The notes under the pieces are model-generated. The model saw only the letters and a list, made by a program, of their open reading frames with translations. It made no database searches and had not been told where the DNA came from. A stretch of 64,000 nt of DNA from an uncultured Myxococcales bacterium (lineage in GTDB: Bacteria; Myxococcota_A; UBA9042; DTJE01): positions 1 to 64,000 of the forward strand of contig CALJUR010000109.1 of NCBI GenBank assembly GCA_937975765.1, given 5' to 3'. A program made the translations under genes and the position numbers. Of this stretch, positions 34,550-43,412 are shown one piece after another; the stretch's first letter is position 1; each line of letters begins with the position of its first letter.

Positions 34550-36514
34550 ATGGAACCGAGGATCGGCGTGTTCGTGTGTCACTGCGGTACCAACATCGCC
34601 GGCGTCGTGGACGTGAATCGCGTGGTCGAGGCCGCCGCCCGGTGGCCGGACGTGGTGCACGCCGTCGAGTACAAGTTCATGTGCTCGGACCCCGGCCAGG
34701 GGCTGGTCAAGGACGCCATCGTCAAGCACGACCTGTCGCGCGTGGTGGTGGCCGCCTGCTCGCCGCGCATGCACGAGCCGACCTTCCGGAAGGCGTGCGC
34801 GATGGCCGGCCTGAACCCCTACCTGTTCGAGATGGCCAACATCCGCGAGCACTGCTCCTGGGTGCACGAGGACAAGGAGGCCGCGACCCTCAAGGCCATC
34901 GACATCGTGCGCGCGGCGGTGGCGAAGGCCCGGCTGCTGGAGCCTCTGCAGACGCGCTTCGTGCCGGTGACGCAGAAGGTGCTGGTCGTCGGCGGCGGCG
35001 TGGCCGGCATCCAGGCCGCGCTGGACATCGCCAACGCGGGCACCAAGGTCGTCATGGTGGAACGGGCGCAGTCCATCGGCGGCCACATGGCCCAACTGGA
35101 CAAGACGTTCCCCACGCTGGACTGCAGCGCCTGCATCCTGACGCCCAAGATGGTGCAGGTGGCCCAGCACCCGAACATCGAGTTGATGACCTACAGCGAG
35201 GTCGAGTCGGTCGACGGCTTCGTGGGCAACTTCACCGTGAAGATCCGCCGCAAGGCCCGGTACGTGGACGAGGCGGTCTGCACGGCGTGCGGCGTCTGCA
35301 TCGAGAAGTGCCCGAAGAAGGTGCCGTCGGAGTTCGACGAGGGCATGATGCCGCGGAAGGCGATCTACCGGTCCTTCCCGCAGGCCGTGCCCGGCCGGCC
35401 CGTCATCGACAAGGAGTCCTGCACCTACTTCAAGAACGGCAAGTGCAAGATCTGCGAAATCTTCTGCGAACCGAAGGCGATCCGCTGGGACGACCAGGAC
35501 CAGGTCGTCGAGGAGAAGGTGGGCGCGATCCTGGTGGCGACGGGCATGGGCCTGATCGACCCGCACGGGCTGTCGCAGTGGGGCTACGGGCGGTACCCGA
35601 ACGTGCTGACGGGCCTGGAGTTCGAGCGCCTGAACAACGCGACCGGCCCGACCGGCGGCAGGATCGTGTTGAAGGACGGGAGCACCCCGAAGTCCGTCGC
35701 CATCCTGCACTGCATCGGCAGCCGCGACCGCAACCACAAGGAGTACTGCAGCCGCGTCTGCTGCATGTACGCGCTGAAGTTCGCGCACCTGATCAAGGAG
35801 AAGACGCACGCGACGGTCTACAACTTCTACATCGACATGCGCTGCTTCGGCAAGGGTTACGAGGAGTTCTACAACCGCCTGCTGCACGAGGGCGTCAAGT
35901 TCGTCCGCGGCAAGGCGGCCTTCGTGACCGACCAGGCGGCCAATGACGACGAGAAGGGCAAGCTGGTCGTGTCGGCGGAGTCCACCACGCTGGGCGAGGT
36001 GCTGCGGGTGCCGGTGGACATGGTGATCCTGGCGTCCGCGGTGGCGCCGCAGAAGGACGCCGAGGCCGTCGCCCGGCAGTTCGGCATGGGCCTCAGCCCC
36101 GACGGCTTCTTCATGGAGAAGCACCCCAAGCTGGAGCCCTTCAGCACGGCCACCGACGGCGTGTTCCTGGCCGGCGCCTGCCAGTCCCCGAAGGACATCC
36201 CGGACACGGTGGCGCACGGCGCGGCGGCGGCCTCCACGGCCCTGTCGCTGATCTCGCGCGGGACGGTCGAGGTCGAGTCCGCGACCGCGGAGGTCCTGAC
36301 GGACTTCTGCAGCGGGTGCAAGGTCTGCCAGGACGTGTGCCCGTACGGCGCCATCTCGTTCCACGAGGACACGAAGCTGGCCGAGGTCAACGCCAGCGTG
36401 TGCAAGGGCTGCGGCACCTGCGTGGCCACGTGCCCGTCCGGCGCGATCGTCGGGCGGCACTTCAACGACCGGCAGATCCTGGCGCAGATCGATGCGGCCT
36501 TCTTGTGGGAGTAG
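34550..36514 (+). CDS. hdrA: heterodisulfide reductase subunit A (flavin, electron-bifurcating core)
   Basis: 654 residues. N-terminal domain with VFVCHCGTNIAG and VVAACSPRMHEPTFRK; FAD-binding VLVVGGGVAGIQAALD (about 145-160) with the HdrA-specific TLDCSACILTPKM cluster motif; an inserted ferredoxin CTACGVCIEKCP; CTYFKNGKCKICEIFC; and a C-terminal two-cluster ferredoxin (CSGCKVCQDVCP and CKGCGTCVATCP). HdrA takes electrons from MvhD, splits them at its FAD, and sends them to ferredoxin and to the HdrB-type site. It lies between the HdrD-like gene and MvhD in one operon; length matches methanogen HdrA. Confidence 0.95.
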   Translation: MEPRIGVFVCHCGTNIAGVVDVNRVVEAAARWPDVVHAVEYKFMCSDPGQGLVKDAIVKHDLSRVVVAACSPRMHEPTFRKACAMAGLNPYLFEMANIREHCSWVHEDKEAATLKAIDIVRAAVAKARLLEPLQTRFVPVTQKVLVVGGGVAGIQAALDIANAGTKVVMVERAQSIGGHMAQLDKTFPTLDCSACILTPKMVQVAQHPNIELMTYSEVESVDGFVGNFTVKIRRKARYVDEAVCTACGVCIEKCPKKVPSEFDEGMMPRKAIYRSFPQAVPGRPVIDKESCTYFKNGKCKICEIFCEPKAIRWDDQDQVVEEKVGAILVATGMGLIDPHGLSQWGYGRYPNVLTGLEFERLNNATGPTGGRIVLKDGSTPKSVAILHCIGSRDRNHKEYCSRVCCMYALKFAHLIKEKTHATVYNFYIDMRCFGKGYEEFYNRLLHEGVKFVRGKAAFVTDQAANDDEKGKLVVSAESTTLGEVLRVPVDMVILASAVAPQKDAEAVARQFGMGLSPDGFFMEKHPKLEPFSTATDGVFLAGACQSPKDIPDTVAHGAAAASTALSLISRGTVEVESATAEVLTDFCSGCKVCQDVCPYGAISFHEDTKLAEVNASVCKGCGTCVATCPSGAIVGRHFNDRQILAQIDAAFLWE

Positions 36515-36604
36515 CCCGCCCGGGCACGCAGGCGGAGTCGGCGGGTTTCCGAAGGAAACTCCCGACGGAGACGGAGTCGTCCCGGGCGCAACGGAGAGGT
36601 GACC

Positions 36605-37060
36605 ATGTCGAACGCATTCGAGCCCCGGATCGTGGTCCTGTGCTGCAACTGGTGCACTTACGCCGGCGCGGACCTGGCGGGCACCAGCCGCATGAAGTAC
36701 GCCCCCAACGTGCGCCTGGTGCGCGTGATGTGCAGCGGGCGCATCGACCCGGCGTTCGTGCTGCGGGCCTTCCAGGACGGCGCGGACGGCGTGCTGATCG
36801 CGGGCTGCCACCCGGGCGACTGCCACTACATCAACGGCAACCTGAAGACGATGCGGCGGTACCCGGCGCTGGAGACGATGGTCCAGCAGTTCGGGATCGA
36901 GCCGCACCGGCTGCGCCTGGAGTGGATCTCCGCGGCCGAGGGCGACCGGTTCGTCGAGGTCGTCAACGAGATGACGGAGCAGGTCCGGGCGCTGGGGCCG
37001 CTGGCCTGGAAGCAGCGCTCGGCGGTGGCGGACTTGTCGGGGTCTCCTCACGCGGGGTGA
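36605..37060 (+). CDS. mvhD: MvhD/FlpD-type [2Fe-2S] electron-transfer subunit
   Basis: 151 residues. Family cysteines: VVLCCNWCTYAGAD, RVMCSGRIDP and IAGCHPGDCHYINGN. MvhD docks the hydrogenase (or formate dehydrogenase) onto HdrA and carries a [2Fe-2S] cluster between them. The ATG at 36605 has GGAGAGG; a GTG two codons earlier is less likely. It is followed 4 bp later by the small hydrogenase subunit, so the two are probably translationally linked. Confidence 0.94.
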   Translation: MSNAFEPRIVVLCCNWCTYAGADLAGTSRMKYAPNVRLVRVMCSGRIDPAFVLRAFQDGADGVLIAGCHPGDCHYINGNLKTMRRYPALETMVQQFGIEPHRLRLEWISAAEGDRFVEVVNEMTEQVRALGPLAWKQRSAVADLSGSPHAG

Positions 37061-37064
37061 TGCC

Positions 37065-38063
37065 ATGGGCGAAGAGAAGAAGAAGCTGCAGTTGGCCCTG
37101 TACTGGGCGGCGTCCTGCGGCGGCTGCGACGTGGCCGTGCTGGACGTGAACGAGAAGATCCTGGACATCGCGGCCGCGGCGGACATCCGGCTGTGGCCCA
37201 TCGCGATGGACTACAAGTACAAGGACATCGAGAAGTGGGCCGATGGCGAGATCGACGTCTGCCTGTTCAACGGCGCCGTGCGCAACAGCGAGCAGTTGCA
37301 CCTGGCGCGGCTGCTGCGGCAGAAGTCGAAGGTGATGGTGGCCTTCGGGGCCTGCGCCGCCTTCGGGGGGATCCCTGGCCTGGCCAACCTGCACAGCCGG
37401 AAGACCATCTTCGAGGCGGTGTACGGCTACACGGCGTCCACGGTGAACCCCGAGGGGACGACGCCCCAGCCGACCCTGAAGGTGCCCGAGGGCGAGGTGC
37501 ACCTCCCCGATTTCTTCGACGACGTCTACGCCCTGCACCAGGTGGTCCCGGTGGAGTACTTCGTGCCCGGCTGCCCGCCCACGCCCGACACCATCATGAC
37601 CGCGGTGAACGCCATCGTGACGGGCAACCTCCCGCCGGTCGGGTCGACCATCGCCAGCAACAAGTCGGTCTGCGACGACTGCAAGCGGAAGAAGTCCGAC
37701 AAGCCGAAGGTCGAGGCGTTCCACCGGCCGCAGGAGATCCGGATCGACCCGGAGATCTGCCTGCTGGAGCAGGGGCTGACGTGCATGGGGTCGGCCACGC
37801 GCGGGGGATGCGGGGCGCTGTGCCCGTCCGTGAACATGCCGTGCCGCGGGTGCTACGGGCCGATGCCGAACAGCCTGGACGTGGGCGCGGACGCGCTGGC
37901 CGCCATGACGTCCATCGTGGATGCCGGGGACGAGAAGACGGCCAGGGAGAAGGCGGGCGCGCTGCACGACCCGCTGGGGACGTTCTACCGGTTCACGCTG
38001 CCGGTGTCGATGCTGCGCCGGGCGCCGAAGCCGGTGCAGGGCGGAGGCCCCCCGACCCTGTAG
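37065..38063 (+). CDS. mvhG: [NiFe] hydrogenase small subunit, MvhG type (group 3c)
   Basis: 332 residues, no Tat signal, so cytoplasmic. Proximal-cluster Cys in AASCGGCDVAVLD, GACAAFGGIPGLANL and PGCPPTPDTI; C-terminal cluster ligands in VCDDCKRKK, CLLEQGLTCMGSATRGGCG and PCRGCYGPMP. It relays electrons from the NiFe site in MvhA to MvhD. The TAG at 38061-38063 is supplied by the first of two tandem palindromic repeats that separate this gene from mvhA. Confidence 0.94.
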   Translation: MGEEKKKLQLALYWAASCGGCDVAVLDVNEKILDIAAAADIRLWPIAMDYKYKDIEKWADGEIDVCLFNGAVRNSEQLHLARLLRQKSKVMVAFGACAAFGGIPGLANLHSRKTIFEAVYGYTASTVNPEGTTPQPTLKVPEGEVHLPDFFDDVYALHQVVPVEYFVPGCPPTPDTIMTAVNAIVTGNLPPVGSTIASNKSVCDDCKRKKSDKPKVEAFHRPQEIRIDPEICLLEQGLTCMGSATRGGCGALCPSVNMPCRGCYGPMPNSLDVGADALAAMTSIVDAGDEKTAREKAGALHDPLGTFYRFTLPVSMLRRAPKPVQGGGPPTL

Positions 38064-38123
38064 GGCGGGGGCCCCGTCCCCCGCCATGGACCTGTAGGGC
38101 GGGGGCCCCGTCCCCCGCCATGG
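38057..38123 (+). repeat. two tandem 33-bp GC palindromes between mvhG and mvhA
   Basis: Two exact copies (CCTGTAGGGCGGGGGCCCCG, then TCCCCCGCCATGG) occur with a period of 34 bp. Each can fold with an 8-bp stem GGCGGGGG/CCCCCGCC. The first copy contains the mvhG stop codon. In mRNA they could protect the upstream transcript from 3' exonucleases or reduce read-through into mvhA. Confidence 0.85.
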
Positions 38124-38172
38124 GGCTCGCCGGGAACGGTGTCGCCCAGGGCGCATGAAATGGAGGCTACCG

Positions 38173-39636
38173 ATGCAGACGATCACCGTGGATCCGATCA
38201 CCCGCCTGGAAGGACACGGGAAGTTCGACATCTTCCTGGACGACGAGGGCCGGGTGCAGAACGTGTACTTCCAGATCCCCGAACTGCGGGGCATCGAGAA
38301 GTTCTGCGAGGGCCGCCCGGTCGAGGAACTGCCCCGGATCACGCAGCGGGCGTGCGGCGTCTGTCCCGGGCCGCACCACATCGCCGCATCCAAGGCGTGC
38401 GACGGCGTCTACGGGGTCGAGCCGCCCCCCGGCGGCAAGAAGCTGCGCGAACTGTTCCTGAACGCGCACTTCCTGCACAGCCACATCGCGCACTTCTACG
38501 CGCTGGCCGCGCCGGACTTCGTGGTCGGGCCCCAGGCGGACCCGACCACCCGGCACATCCTGGGCGTGGTGGCGAAGGTGGGCCTGGAGATCGGCGGGCA
38601 GGTCATCGCGTCCCGGGCCAAGGCCCAGCGCATCCAGGCCATCATCGGCGGCAAGGCGACCCACGCGGTCTGCGGCCTGCCCGGCGGCATGAGCAAGGCC
38701 ATCACGAAGCCCGAGGAGATCGACGAGATCCGCCGGCACTGCGTGGACCTGGTCGAGTTCGGCAAGTTCACGCTGAAGCTGTTCGACGACGTGGTCCTGG
38801 GCAACAGCGCCTACGTGGACCTGATCGTGAACGGCCCGTACACCCTGAAGACCTACTACATGGGCATGGTGGACGAGAAGGGCCGCGTGAACTTCTACGA
38901 CGGCGCGCTGCGGGTCGTCGACGAGGACGGCGCCGAGTTCGCGCGGTTCGACCCGCGGACGTACCTGGACCACGTCGCCGAGCACGTGGAGCCCTGGACC
39001 TACCTGAAGTTCCCTTACCTGAAGGCCATCGGCTGGGACGGCCTGCGGACCGGCAAGGACAGCGGCGTGTACCGGGTGGCCCCGCTGGCGCGCCTGAACG
39101 TGGCGACCGGCATGGCCACCCCCGTGGCGAACGAGGCCTTCCAGAAGTTCTTCACGGTCCTGGGCAAGGGACCGGTCCACGCGACGCTGGCGAACCACTG
39201 GGCCCGCGTCATCGAGATCATGTACTCGGCCGAGCGGTGCCTGGAACTGATCGACGACCCCGAGACCACGTCGCCGGACGTCCGCACGATCCCGACCGGC
39301 ATCGTCGGCGAGGGCGTGGGCGTGATCGAGGCGCCGCGCGGCACCCTGTTCCACCACTACCGGACCGACGGCGACGGCATCGTCACCCGGTGCAACATGC
39401 TGGTCGCGACCGGCAACAACAACGCGGCGATCTGCATGTCGATCCGGGACGCCGCGAAGGGGTTGATCCAGCCCGGCACCGAGGTCACCGAGGGCATCCT
39501 GAACATGATCGAGATGGCCTTCCGGGCGTACGACCCGTGCTTCGGGTGCGCGACCCACTCGCTGCCGGGCCAGATGCCGATGGAGGTGCGGATGCACGAC
39601 GCCCGCGGGGTGATCGTGCGCAGCGTGGTCCGGTAG
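38173..39636 (+). CDS. mvhA: [NiFe] hydrogenase large subunit, MvhA type
   Basis: 487 residues. N-terminal NiFe ligands in RACGVCPGPHH (Cys61, Cys64) and C-terminal ligands in DPCFGCATH (Cys456, Cys459). Twenty-five residues follow the conserved His462 (SLPGQMPMEVRM onward), the extension removed by the endopeptidase encoded next door. It oxidises or evolves H2 in the cytoplasm. Start: ATG at 38173 with GGAGG; an in-frame ATG six codons earlier overlaps the Shine-Dalgarno. The motif set and MvhD/HdrA partners place it in group 3c. Confidence 0.95.
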   Translation: MQTITVDPITRLEGHGKFDIFLDDEGRVQNVYFQIPELRGIEKFCEGRPVEELPRITQRACGVCPGPHHIAASKACDGVYGVEPPPGGKKLRELFLNAHFLHSHIAHFYALAAPDFVVGPQADPTTRHILGVVAKVGLEIGGQVIASRAKAQRIQAIIGGKATHAVCGLPGGMSKAITKPEEIDEIRRHCVDLVEFGKFTLKLFDDVVLGNSAYVDLIVNGPYTLKTYYMGMVDEKGRVNFYDGALRVVDEDGAEFARFDPRTYLDHVAEHVEPWTYLKFPYLKAIGWDGLRTGKDSGVYRVAPLARLNVATGMATPVANEAFQKFFTVLGKGPVHATLANHWARVIEIMYSAERCLELIDDPETTSPDVRTIPTGIVGEGVGVIEAPRGTLFHHYRTDGDGIVTRCNMLVATGNNNAAICMSIRDAAKGLIQPGTEVTEGILNMIEMAFRAYDPCFGCATHSLPGQMPMEVRMHDARGVIVRSVVR

Positions 39637-39655
39637 GGACCGGCACGGGGGGGCC

Positions 39656-40141
39656 ATGCGCACGCTGATCGTGGGGGTCGGCAGCACCATCCGCGGGGAC
39701 GACGCCGTCGGGCCGGCCGTGGCCGAGGCGCTGGCGCGGCGGGGCGGGCACGGCTTCGAGTGGATGCCGTTCGACGGCACCGCGCTGGACCTGCTGGGTG
39801 TGTTCTCGGGACCGCCGCGGTATGATCGCGCGGTCGTGATCGACTGCATGGCGAACGGGCGGCTGGACGAGGGCGAGGTCGCCCGGGTCACGCCCCCGGA
39901 AGGCCTGGCCCCCGAACAGGGATGGCTGTCGTCGCATCACGCCGGGGTGCTGGAGACGTTCGTGCTGGCCCGGAACCTGGGTTCGCCCCTGCCCGCCGAC
40001 CTGCGGTTCTACGCGGTGGGCGTGAAGGATGCCAGCGCCTTCCGCGAGGGGCTGAGCCCGTCGCTGGCCGCCAGGCTGGACGCGATCGTCACGGACATCG
40101 CGTCGGACCTGGACATCCCGAAGGGGGGAGTGACCCAGTGA
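39656..40141 (+). CDS. hydrogenase maturation endopeptidase (HycI/HybD type)
   Basis: 161 residues. LIVGVGSTIRGDDAVGPAVAE corresponds to the family G-x-G-N/S-x-x-x-x-DD-x-x-G nickel-sensing motif; VVIDCMANG and SSHHAGVLE follow. It removes the C-terminal tail of the large subunit after Ni insertion. Immediately downstream of mvhA (19 bp) and overlapping the next gene by GTGA. Confidence 0.92.
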   Translation: MRTLIVGVGSTIRGDDAVGPAVAEALARRGGHGFEWMPFDGTALDLLGVFSGPPRYDRAVVIDCMANGRLDEGEVARVTPPEGLAPEQGWLSSHHAGVLETFVLARNLGSPLPADLRFYAVGVKDASAFREGLSPSLAARLDAIVTDIASDLDIPKGGVTQ

Positions 40142-40890
40142 GGCGCCCTGCTCCCGACGACCCGTCGATCGAGGGCGTCACCGCGCCCGAGAACCGCCTC
40201 ATCAACCACTTCTTCCACGACTTCAAGGGCGGCCTGTCCACGGTCATCATGTGCATGGACGCGCTGCGCGAGGGCATCGAGGGGCCGGTGTCGCAGGACC
40301 AGGACCGTTGGCTGGAGAAGGCCGAGCGCAACTGCCAGCACCTGGTGTCGCTGATCGACGACTTCCGCGACCTGACCCGCATGGAGGACGGCTCGTACCC
40401 GCCGGAGGCCGAACCGGTCGACCCGGCGGCGATGTTCGAGCAACTGTCGCAGAACGTGGCGGACGAGGCGGCGCGGCGGCGGATCCGGACGGCGTTCGAC
40501 CTGCCGGACGGGCTGCCGGGGCCGCGGATGGCCAGCCCGCTGGTGGGCCGGTCGCTGACCCGCATGTACGGGGTGCTGGTGGACTGCACCCGGACGGGCG
40601 GCCTGCTGCTGACCACCGTGCACGTGCAGGGCACCGGGCCGCGCCCCGAACTGGTGATCCGGATCGAGAGCGAGGGCGTGGAATCGGACGCCGCGCTGCT
40701 GGAGAGCGTGTTCGACAAGCTGTCGCAGGCGGGGGCGGGGCTGCAGTGGGGACGCGGCTACACGCTGCTGTTCTGCCGGACGGCGGCCCGGTACCTCGGG
40801 GGGGACCTGGTCCTTTCCCCCTGGCCGGGACGGGGCACCCGGGTGGACGTGCGGCTGCCGCTGGGCCCGCCCGGGCAGGATCGGGGTTGA
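40138..40890 (+). CDS. histidine-kinase-like protein with degenerate ATPase domain
   Basis: 250 residues, no membrane segment. The dimerisation helix pair begins NHFFHDFKGGLSTVIMCMDAL; His27 is the likely phospho-acceptor. The HATPase-like domain is recognisable by its end (YTLLFCRTAARYLGGDLVLSP, GRGTRVDVRLPLG), but the N-box Asn is missing (RMYGVLVDCTRTGG) and the DxGxG motif is not seen (ESEGVESDAA). It may work as a phosphotransfer or docking protein rather than an active kinase. GTG start overlapping the previous stop, with GGGGGAG upstream. In the hydrogenase operon. Confidence 0.78.
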   Translation: MRRPAPDDPSIEGVTAPENRLINHFFHDFKGGLSTVIMCMDALREGIEGPVSQDQDRWLEKAERNCQHLVSLIDDFRDLTRMEDGSYPPEAEPVDPAAMFEQLSQNVADEAARRRIRTAFDLPDGLPGPRMASPLVGRSLTRMYGVLVDCTRTGGLLLTTVHVQGTGPRPELVIRIESEGVESDAALLESVFDKLSQAGAGLQWGRGYTLLFCRTAARYLGGDLVLSPWPGRGTRVDVRLPLGPPGQDRG

Positions 40891-40943
40891 TGGTGACCCC
40901 GGGCCGACGGCCGGGGGTCTTCTTTCGCAGGCAGGAGGAGGGG

Positions 40944-41354
40944 ATGGAAGGCAAGGCGAAGATCTTCATGGTGGACGACGACACCGACCTGGTCGACATC
41001 GTCCGGTCGGTCCTGGAGGCCGCCGGGTACGAGTTCGCGTCGGCCGCCAGCGCCACGGAGGCGCTGGACATCGTCGACACGGTCGCGCCGGACCTCATCA
41101 TCCTGGACGTGATGATGGAGGACCTGGTCGCCGGCTTCCGGGTGGTCAACCAGTTGCGGAACTTCGACGCGTTCCCGCAGAACCGGAAGTACGAGAAGGT
41201 GCCGATCCTGATGATGACGTCGATCCAGCAGCAGACGCGGATGAAGTTCAGCCAGGACGCGGGCAGCCGGCTGCTGCCGATCGACGCGTTCCTGGAGAAG
41301 CCCGTGAAGCCGCGCGCGCTGCTGCAGAAGATCTCGGAACTGCTGAACCGGTAG
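40944..41354 (+). CDS. stand-alone receiver-domain response regulator
   Basis: 136 residues: MVDDD acidic pocket, phospho-acceptor Asp55 in LIILDVMMED, Thr in MMTSIQ, Lys in FLEKPVKP. An insertion (NFDAFPQNRKYEK) before the fourth strand is unusual. There is no output domain, so it must act through protein contact, for example as a shuttle between the flanking kinases. Start ATG 40944 with GGAGGAGG. Located between one kinase-like gene and two full kinases. Confidence 0.9.
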   Translation: MEGKAKIFMVDDDTDLVDIVRSVLEAAGYEFASAASATEALDIVDTVAPDLIILDVMMEDLVAGFRVVNQLRNFDAFPQNRKYEKVPILMMTSIQQQTRMKFSQDAGSRLLPIDAFLEKPVKPRALLQKISELLNR

Positions 41355-41372
41355 CCGCCGCGGGAGGCTGCC

Positions 41373-43382
41373 GTGCCCGGGAAGCCCCTCATCGACCGCC
41401 GGCAGGAGAGGCGGCCGACGCTGAGCATCCGCTGGACCGTCTTCGGCGCGTTCGCGCTGATGGCGCTGGCGGGCGGATCGGTGTCGGTGATGCTGGGGTA
41501 CACCCTGACCTCGGACGCGGTGATCGGCGAGGCGCAGCGGCGCGTCGAGCAGGATCTGCGGTCGGCTTGGGCGCTGTTCGACCGGCAGGTGGACAACGTC
41601 CGGCACACGGCGCGGTTCGTGTCGATCCTGCGCCGCAGCCACGACGTGCTGGCCGGGGAGGCCGGCGAGAACGAGGTCGAGGACCTGCGCAAGCGCCTGG
41701 AGTCCATCCGTCAGAGGAGCGGGCTGGACTGGCTGACGCTGGTGGGCACGGACGGGCGGGTCGTGATGCGCACCCGGCCCCCGTATGCCGCGGGCGACGA
41801 ACTGGTCCCGGACCCGGTGCGGCTGGGCGCGCTGGCGCAGGGGTCGGCCTCGGGCACGGTGCGGCTGTCCGCGGCAGCGCTGTCCGCCGAGGGGCCCGAC
41901 CTGGCGGACCAGGCGGCGATCGACGTGCGTCCCACGCCGATGGCGTCGTCGATGGTGGAACGCCGCGAAACCGACGGGCTGGCGATCGAGGCAGCCGAGG
42001 CGGTGCTGGACGACGACGGGCGCCCGCTGGGGAGGGTGGTGGGCGGCATCCTGCTGAACCGCGACCGGGCCATCCCCGACGCGATCCGGGACACGGTCTT
42101 CCGCAACGAGTTCCTCCAGGGGCGGCCGATCGGCACCGCCACGATCTTCATGAACGACGTCCGCATCGCCACGAACGTGCTGGGCGAGGACGGGTCGCGC
42201 GCGATCGGCACGCGGGTGTCGAAGGCGGTCGAGGAGGTGGTGCTGGGCCAGGGCCTGCCCTACCGGGACCGCGCGTTCGTGGTCAGCGACTGGTACCTGA
42301 CCGCGTACGACCCGGTGCGGGACCCGGACGGCAACGTCGTCGGCATCCTGTACGTGGGCCTGCTGGAGGCGAAGTTCCTGGGCTACCGGACGCGGCTGAT
42401 CCAGTCGTTCGTGGCGATGACGGCGATCGGCATGGTGCTGGCGCTGCTGTTCGCGGGCGCGATCGCGTGGTGGCTGTCGCGCCCGATCAAGCGGCTGATC
42501 GACGCTTCCCGGCGGATGGCGGCCCTGGATCGGAAGGTGCGCGTCGACACGCGGGGGGGAGTCTTCCGCGACATGCACGCGCTGAACCAGGCCTTCAACC
42601 TGATGGCGGACAACCTGGACCGCGACGGCGAGGCGCTGGTCCGGGCGAACGACGCGCTGCAGGCCTCCAACGCGGACCTGAAGCAGTTGAACCAGAACTA
42701 CATGGACATGCTGGAGTTCGTCACGCACGAACTGAAGTCGCCGCTGTCGTCGTGCCTGTTCGGGATCGGCTCGCTGAAGGAGGGGCTGATCGGGGTGCCG
42801 AACCCCGAGCAGGCGCGCGTGCTGGACGCGGTCGAGCGGAACCTGGAGTACCTGAACGAGATGATCCTGAACTACCTGAACCTGTCGCGCATCGAGAAGG
42901 ACCAGTTGCGGTTCGAGCCACGGGAGGTCGCCTTCCGGGTGGTGGTGCTGGATCCGACGCTGGCGCAGGTGGCGCGGCAGGTGTACGCGGCCGGGATGTT
43001 CGTGGCGGTGGACGTGCCGGACGACGCGAGGATCCACGGGGACCGGGACCTGCTGAGGATCGTCATGGACAACCTGCTGTCCAACGCGATCAAGTACGGC
43101 CGGCCCAACAGCACGATCCGGGTATGGTACGAGAGGACCCCGGCCGGCGGGCACCGGTTCCACGTGCAGAACGAGGGCAAGGGGTTCAAGCCCGAGGACG
43201 GCGAGCGGCTGTTCCGCAAGTTCAGCCGACTGGACGTGGACGAACTGAGGGCCAAGCGCGGCACGGGCCTGGGCCTGTTCATCACGCGGCAGATCGTCGA
43301 AAGGCACCGGGGACGGATCTGGGCAGAGTCCCGCGAGAACGAGTGGGCGAGGTTCAGTTTCGAACTGCCCGGGGAGGCATAG
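41373..43382 (+). CDS. membrane sensor histidine kinase with periplasmic Cache-like domain
   Basis: 669 residues. TM1 about 20-45, a large periplasmic segment 46-340 resembling a double/single Cache sensor (LDWLTLVGTDGRVVMRT; IATNVLGEDGSRAIGT), TM2 about 345-370, HAMP (SRPIKRLIDASRRMAALD), coiled coil, then HisKA with FVTHELKSPLSS (His452) and HATPase with DNLLSNAIKYG (N-box), EGKGFKPED and GTGLGLFITRQI (G-box). All catalytic motifs are present. Start GTG with GGGAGG. Co-directional in the hydrogenase operon, 18 bp after the receiver gene; a probable environmental input for the receiver. Confidence 0.92.
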   Translation: MPGKPLIDRRQERRPTLSIRWTVFGAFALMALAGGSVSVMLGYTLTSDAVIGEAQRRVEQDLRSAWALFDRQVDNVRHTARFVSILRRSHDVLAGEAGENEVEDLRKRLESIRQRSGLDWLTLVGTDGRVVMRTRPPYAAGDELVPDPVRLGALAQGSASGTVRLSAAALSAEGPDLADQAAIDVRPTPMASSMVERRETDGLAIEAAEAVLDDDGRPLGRVVGGILLNRDRAIPDAIRDTVFRNEFLQGRPIGTATIFMNDVRIATNVLGEDGSRAIGTRVSKAVEEVVLGQGLPYRDRAFVVSDWYLTAYDPVRDPDGNVVGILYVGLLEAKFLGYRTRLIQSFVAMTAIGMVLALLFAGAIAWWLSRPIKRLIDASRRMAALDRKVRVDTRGGVFRDMHALNQAFNLMADNLDRDGEALVRANDALQASNADLKQLNQNYMDMLEFVTHELKSPLSSCLFGIGSLKEGLIGVPNPEQARVLDAVERNLEYLNEMILNYLNLSRIEKDQLRFEPREVAFRVVVLDPTLAQVARQVYAAGMFVAVDVPDDARIHGDRDLLRIVMDNLLSNAIKYGRPNSTIRVWYERTPAGGHRFHVQNEGKGFKPEDGERLFRKFSRLDVDELRAKRGTGLGLFITRQIVERHRGRIWAESRENEWARFSFELPGEA

Positions 43383-43412
43383 CCGGGGAGGCACGAGCCG
43401 AGGAGGCGGGCC

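Noticed and set aside
38057..38123. CRISPR-like tandem repeats
   Set aside because: Two copies separated by one base with no spacers; each is a self-complementary palindrome.
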